From the NCBI GenBank assembly GCA_030435675.1, contig CM059622.1:2356001-2420000 (forward strand): a stretch of 64,000 nt of DNA, in the 5' to 3' direction. Positions 56,462-64,000 of this stretch are shown here, one piece after another. The notes beneath the pieces are model-generated. The model had not been told where the DNA came from, did not search any database, and worked only from the letters and a program-made list of their open reading frames with translations. This DNA comes from Steinernema hermaphroditum (lineage: Eukaryota; Nematoda; Chromadorea; Rhabditida; Steinernematidae). Made by a program: the position numbers and the translations under genes. Numbering within the stretch: position 1 is the first letter of the stretch; the number at the start of each line of letters is the position of its first letter.

Positions 56462-59400
56462 ACGATGGACGATGGCAAATGAAGTGAATGTATAAACTTG
56501 TGCTACCTTTGATGTTGTTTGAGCGAGAAAATTAAGCTTTAATATCGGCCAGAACTACTTCCTGATACATCCCGTTTGCGTATCTTTTCGAGAGATGTAT
56601 AGGTGCCGCAGTCGGAAGTGTGTTCTCTTGTTAGCACTCAGAGCATGTTCCTCGGATCGATCGCTGTATAAAACTCATAATTCTTGCGTTTGCTTTACTG
56701 GAACGCAAAACTAATATGAGCCCAATAAATTAAAAAAGAGCCCAATTAATTGATCACTTACGCGAAGCTACCAAGGTAGCACAGCTCGCCTAAAATCTTT
56801 AGTCATAAACCAAGTCTGAATTTTAGGCTGTACGCGAAATGCATACTTGTCGCACTCGCCTAAAACCGCTGATGTCTAGACATGTGTCTGGAACCTGAGC
56901 ATGGTTAAGGGTTAGGGATACTATGTGGCTAAGGATAACTGTGTAAGCAACAAGACAAGAAAAGACATCTTTTAACAAGTCAAATTACACAATACATTCC
57001 TTCTAAAAAAGCCAACCATGGCGACTAATTTTCACTTTAATTTACACTTGATTGGCGACGATAGAACCTACATAAAGGTCACTTTTTATGTCAGCGCTTT
57101 GTCTCGTTTCTTTACACATCCCATATACCCACCGCACCGTTCTTGATGCTCTCAAATGTCTTATAATTTAGAATGACAAACGACAGGATGTATTGTTCAG
57201 ATCGATCTTTGAGAACCATATATATCCTGTGTTAATAGACGCTCTCAAAGAGCTCTTATATCGAATCGACAAGGGTCATTTTTGTGACATCGTTTTATCC
57301 CTTTTTTATACAACCCATACCCTACCTCTCGTGTACTTTCTTTATTCTTGTATATACATCACAACAGCCTTTTTACCCCCCCCCCTCAAATCGCAACTCT
57401 ATAAACAGACCTTTCATTCTGATTACATTCAGCTGAGCGCTCCCATAGAACCTATTCCTCTGTGCGACCCTTCAGCTGACCCACTAAAGACCCTATTCAT
57501 AGTTCTCACTTCAAGGAAGGACGTTTCCTAATTGTAATTTTGTCGTTAGTCATTACACAGACACTCCCGTGTTTTGCCTTTCAAGTTACCCAAAAACTGC
57601 GCGCCACCTTCCGTCAGATGATGTGCACTCTGTCGGCGGCCTCTTCTTTGCACAGACTTCCTTCCATCTCGGAATGTTGCGTTGTTGACGTTTCTCGACG
57701 CGATGTTTTCCGCAGTTTTGACGCATAAATTTACATTTCCAATACAACCGCGTGATCTTTGGTTCCCGGCGTCGGTCGGCGGGTCGTGATTCTCCTCTCA
57801 CCTTTTGACATGTTTCTCGAAAGGGAAATCGAGATTGTGGACATTTCACGCGTCGCCCTTGGATGACCTCGTCGCGTGATGTTCATCTTTATTTGATGAC
57901 TGAGAAGAAGAGTTAATTATTCATGGCTGATGGACTTCGTGTATGTTTCTGCGCTTATTCGACACCGTATCCTCTTCGTAATTGGCACTTGGACGGTTGA
58001 GTGGTGTTAGGCTTTGCGTAATTCGATATGTACGAATTCCGATTCCAAACATTACGAAGTGGGAAGCGATAATAATGCGTGGGAGATGCGAAGAAGGGTT
58101 CATGTATGCGATGCAACATCGTGTTCTTCTTTAAACGTATCGTCTTAAAAGTCCTTCCAGGCAAAAATACAAAAAATTTTTGTCAAGACTAGCCCAGTTA
58201 GACATATGGCTTTCTTGGTAGTGCGATAGACACATCTGCGAAGAGTCTTGGTTTCTTTGCTTGTGCCCTTGCTTAAGGTTTTTAATGAGTCCGTTGTGAA
58301 CCATGACCCATATAGCTGAATAAGCATATTTGTAATATACAGTGGCTGCATAGCATTTTTTGTTTGGTCCGGACTCGAGACTCGGAAGGATGTTTGGGCA
58401 TTAAGTCCTGACTTGTTTGAAGATTCTAAATGAGTCCGGAGTTGTTTTGAGTTGGAGTCGGGTTTTTTAGAGCGAAGTAAGACCCTAGCAAAGCACAGCC
58501 CTATCTGAACGATTTGAACTGAACCGCCCCCTCCGGAATGAGCTTAGGCTTAGGCGGATTTCGGCTGTGGATTTCGGTAGGAATGTTTATGATTTCAACC
58601 GGTTACTAAGCGAGGACGCTTCTATTAACAATGCCTTTTCAAGTCAATAAACTCCAGCCCATTCCTACCGAAATCCTATTAGACGGTCGAAATATCAGCT
58701 CATTCCTGAGGAGACGGTTCTCGGATTTTTCAGCTCGGGTTCGAGCAGTGATCCTTATGAGTCCGAAACGAAAAAATGTCGGGACCATGGATGTGGGCGG
58801 CATCTAAATTTTTGATTTCGGAATTTAGCAAAACATCCGGAATCGGAAGTTTTTTCGGAGTCGGAATCAGTGATGCCGATCTGAAATCAAAATGAAATCC
58901 AAGCCCTAGTCTTGAGTCTGGACTCGTCGGCATCTCTGATCGGACTGTTTCATTGAGCCCAAAGAACCAATGCGTTATTGTCACTTGAATGGCCCAACAA
59001 GGCATATTACTGTGAGGGACAAGAGCTTCTCGAAAGATTTGACTGTATCGGTCTAAGCACAATTGAAGTTTTGTACGACTGAAGTGGCTAGAGTGATGTA
59101 TTTGCGGTGGGAGTTAATATCCAAATTCCGAATGAAAATTCTGGAGTTTGCTCATGTTTTCGGAACAGGAACCGGAATCGGAATTCCGCACATCCTTGGT
59201 CTATACCAACGAGTCCTTTTTTCTCATTATTCGAATGATTTGGAACTTCAATTATCTTGATAGCTTTTAGACGTATTCCACGATGATCTAACTAAGATTT
59301 GAACCCCTTCAGTTCCTTCAGTTCCCTGGCTCCTTGGAAGCCTTTGAGGTTCCCAAGGAGCCTTTTGAGCAAAGCCGTGCGCTTTTGAGGACTTATAATT

Positions 59401-60256
59401 TTCTGAACTGCATAAATAAGCTAATTTGGAAAAGCCTCCATTCCTTTTATTAATTTGAATCTTGTCGCTCAGATTTGGATATTTGGATATAAACAGATTT
59501 GGATATTTTCGTACCGATATAGCAGATATTATGCAGAGAGATGTCTCGAAGTCCGTAAATCCTCTTTTTTGGGCAACAACTTTATGTGTATGCAACGATT
59601 TCGGAGGGAGCCGAAGCTTGCACCCCTTAAACCAACACGCACAAAAGGCCCCGTCGAGTACTACCGTATCACACCGTAGGGCGGTAGTGACGGCCTGGTT
59701 GGCAAGAAGCTTTCAAGTGGGTTGACGATAGATCGGAATTTTGTGGACAACAGCCTCAGCCTCAGGTTAAAACGCCTCTTTTGTGCTAATCCGAACTGGG
59801 GCAAAATGAGAACTGTGAAACGCTACACTCAGGTTGCCCACGTCCTACAGTTCTCTACAAGCAATGCAATTCAGGATCTAATATCACACTTTGCCAGAAT
59901 ATCGATTGTATTTCATCAAAAATCACCATTTTAAACTTCGATCTACATCCCCATCCCATTCATTAACCTCTATTTCGATCGCATTACTTTCCACCTCGCC
60001 GTCAAAGCTGAAAAACTCTCTAAAATCCGCACTCCTCTCAAACCCACATAAACAGATCGGGGTATTTTCGCCTGGACTTAACAGATACCATGCAGATACG
60101 TCGCCGAAAGTCCCCAAATCCGTCGCTAAATCCTCCGCTTCCATTCCACACATTCCATTCGCACCTTTTGCGTTCGCATCGCGCTCGCGCCGCGTTCTTC
60201 CGATCCTCCGTATTTCCGTCATTTTAATTATTATTATATGTTGCAGTGCGGCCAGA
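56462..60256. other. Gene-poor DNA upstream of the AT-hook gene
   Basis: No gene supported. A 16-bp perfect inverted pair lies at 58570-58585 and 58660-58675. A diverged direct repeat of about 70 bp occurs at about 59488 and 60053. TTGCAG at 60241-60246 lies 10 nt before the next ATG and could be a trans- or cis-splice acceptor. Confidence 0.4.
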
Positions 60257-62109
60257 ATGCGCGATCTCAATGAGTCAGACGCCGCAGCGAATGGCTCCGC
60301 GCAGCCGGGCATCACCGCCGCCATTTCGTCCGTCTCCAATCCGGAGCTCGAGTCGCTCCTCAGCTCGCTGATCACGGGCAAACCGCAGACGAATGGAGTC
60401 GCCGAGAATGGGCATCGGAACGGCGAGGTGAGCAGCGAGTCGGAGGAGGAGAAGAAGCTCACTACGGTGGAGGAACTGGCGGCGTCGCTACAGTATCTGC
60501 AGCACCAGATGAACCGCATTCTGGACGCGATGAAGATCGATCCCTGCAGCTGTGCGTCCTGTAGCCGAAGGGACGGATCGATGTGCCAGAAGGAGCGTCC
60601 GCAGCAGTCGCAAACGCCCGCGTCGCAGGCTTCCTCCGATTCCAGTCCGCCCGTCCAGAATCCGAGCAACGGCTCCATGGATGCGGGCACTTCGCTGCTC
60701 ATGCAGATCTTCCAGAACCAGCAGAATGGACATGCGTCAAGTCCGGCGGTCAATGGGAACGGTGTCGCGCCTAATAAGGCCCCACTGCCTCCATGTAAGT
60801 GTTCATCTTACTGTAGCGGAGTCAGGGGCGAACTTAGGGTCTGAAGATATCAAACATGCCAGCCCTGTTTTGATTCATTAAGAAGTACCCTCCTACCTTA
60901 TGTGTACCTTCCTCATTTCAGCCGTTACCCGAACCTCCAACGCCGGTCGTCGCTCCAAGTACTGTACCCCCGAAGAGAAGCGTCTCGTGGCGGAGTACGC
61001 CCACATGCATGGGGCCAGCGCGGCTGCCCGAAAATTCAACATCCCGCCCGCCATCGCCTCCTACTACTACAAACGAGAGATGAGAAACGCAGCTCCTAGG
61101 GAGTCGACGTCCACGCCACTCGACGACATCGCGGATCTTCTGCCCACACACAGCGGCGACACTCCGGGGCCGGAGAGTGCGCCGCCGACGCCGGTCAAGA
61201 AGGACAGTTTCAAGATGGATCTGAGCAACCCGGCGCACACAAGTGGCTCTCCGGGCTTCCTGAGGGGGCGTGGAAGGGGAAGGCCTAAGCTGATCGGAGA
61301 CGAGCTGGATGCGGAGTTGGTGGAACATATGGTTAATGTAAGTTTTGGGTTACGGTAGTGGGAGCGAAGAGGCTTCAAGGGTCTGGATTCGGGGGTTTTT
61401 AATAGACAAAGGTCCTATGCAGATGTCTGAATAACTCTAGACATAAGGGCATCATTTCTCAAGTCGACAGTCTGCACAAACCGGTCTACTCTAGACCTGC
61501 GAGACATGCCTAGAACTTCCATTGGGTCAATTCTAGACGGCAACTGTCTGGATTCAGGAGTTTATGCTCAATCCTTTCAGATCAAAAACCACGAAGGCCA
61601 TCTAACGGCGTCGCAGGCGCTCGAATTCGCACGAGACTTCATCATGCAGAAGCAGCCCGGCCTTCTAGTGGAGCAAGGAGGCCACGTCAGCCTCAAGATA
61701 ACCTGGGCGATGAAATTGGTGAGCCGGATCGCTGAAAGACAGAAGGAGATTGAGATGGGTCTTCAGGCGGGCGCTCTGGCCACCATGCACAGTAAGCCAC
61801 ATAGACGTTAGTCTCGTTAGTAGACGTTAGCGTTGCAGAGCAAGCGAATCTCCCCGATGCTTCTCTGCTGGAACAGCACCAGATGACCGAGTTGTTAAAA
61901 CAGATGAGTGGTGAGTGTGTGTCTAGACATCGACATGAAGAGACGTCTACGTTTCAGCTAATGCGCTCGCCAACGCAGGAAACGGTTTGGATCTCGAAAT
62001 GGGCGCTAGTGGAGAAGAAGGTGAACCAGACGACGACACCGAAGACCCCACAGAAACGGCTCTGGACGGGGACACCCACTACAACACCGCCATCCCAGGG
62101 GAATTCTAA
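60257..62109 (+). CDS. AT-hook and helix-turn-helix nuclear protein
   Basis: Probably a DNA-binding nuclear protein; I cannot assign a named family. Exons are 60257-60794, 60922-61337, 61581-61791, 61839-61910 and 61958-62109, giving 462 residues. The N-terminal half has an acidic EEEKK stretch, a short predicted helix and a Cys cluster (CSCASCSRRDGSMC), then Ser/Gln-rich sequence. Residues about 197-232 resemble a Psq/CENPB-type helix-turn-helix (EEKRLVAEYAHMHGASAAARKF). An AT-hook core, GRGRPK, lies near 297-302 and runs into a second helical segment (GHLTASQALEFARDFI). The acidic tail ends in IPGEF. A first non-coding or trans-spliced exon upstream is possible because an acceptor precedes the ATG. 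AATAAA follows at about 62174. Confidence 0.82.
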
Positions 62110-62213
62110 GCTTCTCCACCCACAGACCCGCCCCAAGAATATCATCCAATTGTACCTATCTTTTCCTACAAGAAATAAAAACATGAATTAATTTAATACC
62201 GTACTATATCGAC

Positions 62214-64000
62214 TTAAGGATAATTTTTCGAATATGATCCGTTGGGATCGAGCATCATGTACCCGTAGAAAGACGTGTTTCTATGCATTGAAAACACGTT
62301 TTTCCTTTTGAACAGCGTGTAGACGGCGAAAAAGATGGCGGCGAAGATGGCTATCACAACGAGAGAATGGACGGAGAACACAGAGGAGAAACGCTGTGCG
62401 TTATGCTCCCTCCTAGAGAAGCGGCCATAAGCGGCAAACTGATTCTACAGCACGGAGTACCTCATGTTGTCGAGATTCCGCCGTTGCGCCTCACCGAGTG
62501 GGTAGTAACGCATGTGGTAGATCATGGCGCCTAGAGCCCACTGGAGTTCTTGGCCGGCGATGGTGGAAGCCGTCTTGAACTGGTTGGAGACGCGGTCCAC
62601 CCCGAAGCCTTCGTGCAGAACGGCGTTGATCCAGGCGGACTTGAAGCACTGGGTGGAGAGCCGCTCCTGGGTGGCTTTCGGGTAGAAGTTCTGCATGGCG
62701 TTACTCTGAAAAAGAAGAATTAGTCTGCGTAGAAAGAAAGTGAGAAATTGGAGGCCTCTCGATGAACGTGATTTACAGAGTATAGACAGGACGTAAGAAA
62801 GCTGTGTGCGTCAGTTCGAGATCGTTATTCTGTCTTCTACCGTAATCCATGCCCATCAAAAACGCCCACTCTATGTATTACGGCATTTTTTTACAGTATT
62901 TGCATGCCGTAAGCCGTGCTGTCGTGGTGCGCTGAGACATGCATAATGCAATAGCGACAGCTGCGCATAATGTAATTGCGCGGGCCAGAATTGGCGCCGC
63001 CGAATGTTGGTTAATCACTTGTGCGGGAGCGCTCGCCGTTGGCGGTCGCTCCTATCCTATTTGATGCCACCCAATAAACATCTAAGCCTCCGAATCCTAG
63101 ACACGACCTAGAGTCACGACAGTGCAAATCACGTGCGTCTCAACAGAAATACGGTAATCGTGTTACTCACCTGAATAACAGACCACCTCTGGTTACAGTA
63201 TCTCTTCGCAGCGGACTGAAGAGCCGAGCTACTGTAGCGACCGCCAAGATGCAACACATCTTCCACAGAATACCAGTATTCGCTGAACCCGTACAACTCG
63301 ATATTCGACATCGATATAGAAGGTGCCGCGATGTCGCCCATGAAGCAGCGACTGTCTACGGGACAAGTACCGTTTCCACGGACAACAAGCGATAGTTCGC
63401 GAACGCACTCTTCCCATTTTCCAGTGCCCTGAAAGCAGAATCTACCGTAACACTTGACTGCTACTACCGTAACCCACCTTGCTCTGGATCTTCTCGCCAT
63501 GCTCGTTTTCGATAATCCGGAGCGCGTTCGCCGGAAGGCAATGGTTCTTGACAAGGGACGAAGCGTTGGAGGTCATAAGCCGCCGGTCGAACTTCTTCTG
63601 GCCTTCGTTCACTCCGAACCCGAGGAACGTCGTCACGAACAGGCGGTACTTGAAGTCTTCATCCTCATCGTGAGACCCCAAGTTCACAACTTCAACGTCA
63701 GCGCTTGAGAAAGTTTCGTTGTCCGGCAGTTCGAAAGCGATCTGTACGGAGGCGCCTCCCATGTCGATGACTCCAGCAGTAGACGCGTGGCCCGACTTCA
63801 GTCTTCCGAGCAAATAGTTGACCGCTATCCAGCTGTAGATGCCTTCCCATTTGCCTTCAATGACACGGATATGTTCGGGAAGGATCTGCATTGGCGTGTA
63901 TTTGGGAAGTTTCGTGTGGAGCTCGTCCATAATGGCCTTTTGTGATTCTGCGGTGAGCAGACGCATTCCAGCGGTGGCGAAGATGAACAGCGGCGTGAAC
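62214..64000 (-). CDS. ENTPD-type nucleoside diphosphatase (GDA1/CD39), 5' truncated
   Basis: Hydrolyses nucleoside di- or triphosphates; Golgi members remove UDP or GDP left by glycosyltransferases. The exons seen are 63478-64000 (open at the window edge), 63171-63428, 62461-62705 and 62214-62412, about 408 residues. Apyrase conserved regions are visible: ATAGMRLL (ACR2), [17 protein letters not shown] (ACR3), [11 protein letters not shown] (ACR4) and [13 protein letters not shown] (ACR5 region). A C-terminal transmembrane segment ([17 protein letters not shown]) is present, as in two-pass Golgi or lysosomal ENTPD4/MIG-23/UDA-1-type proteins. ACR1 and the N-terminus lie beyond position 64000. 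The subfamily is inferred from the C-terminal anchor. It converges tail to tail with the AT-hook gene. Confidence 0.93.

Noticed and set aside
12443..63106. Recurring CTAGAC/GTCTAG oligonucleotides in introns and spacers
   Set aside because: About a dozen hexamer matches in 64 kb is what chance predicts, so I did not treat it as a motif.

Overview
The window reads as nuclear DNA of a nematode. The evidence is small GT-AG introns (many 42 to 65 nt) with TTTCAG-type acceptors, nematode-typical protein families (DUF273, DUF288/STELLO-like with a DB cysteine module, a large secreted tyrosinase, a collagen-olfactomedin colmedin), and a UDP-glucose dehydrogenase that by recollection reads closest to the nematode SQV-4 type. 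I cannot name the species. There are no operon-style tight gene runs, no CRISPR array and no rRNA.

Layout. 1-1820: 3' part of an unknown multi-pass membrane protein (+). 3980-6545: secreted tyrosinase (+). 6580-8641: colmedin/UNC-122-like membrane protein (-). 8810-9184: Elongin C (-). 12934-14718: UDP-glucose 6-dehydrogenase (+). 15722-21020: DUF288 protein apparently fused to a DB module (+). 21140-25015: LIN-54-type CXC DNA-binding protein (-). 26011-26987: unknown single-pass membrane protein (-). 27881-29705: DUF273 glycosyltransferase-like protein (-). 29950-31624: core-1 beta-1,3-galactosyltransferase-like enzyme (+). 31625-39825: no convincing gene. 39826-43165: DNA topoisomerase I (+). 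43166-60256: mostly repeats and no confident gene. 60257-62109: AT-hook/helix-turn-helix protein (+). 62214-64000: ENTPD-type nucleoside diphosphatase, 5' truncated by the window edge (-).

The first 30 kb hold 14 intact-looking tRNA genes: two Asp-GTC, eight Val-AAC, three Ile-AAT and one Ile with a GAT anticodon. A damaged Val copy lies among them. Eight of the fourteen form four copies of one convergent Val/Ile cassette, two of which sit in introns of protein genes. Several non-autonomous transposon-like elements are visible, the clearest a 169-bp hAT-type MITE with a perfect 8-bp target duplication.

Five of the twelve protein genes fit Golgi glycosylation: supply of UDP-glucuronate, three glycosyltransferase-like proteins, and a lumenal nucleoside diphosphatase that would clear UDP made by such enzymes. 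LIN-54, topoisomerase I, Elongin C and the AT-hook protein are nuclear or regulatory. All exon models were built by hand from reading frame, splice consensus and family knowledge, with no transcript data.
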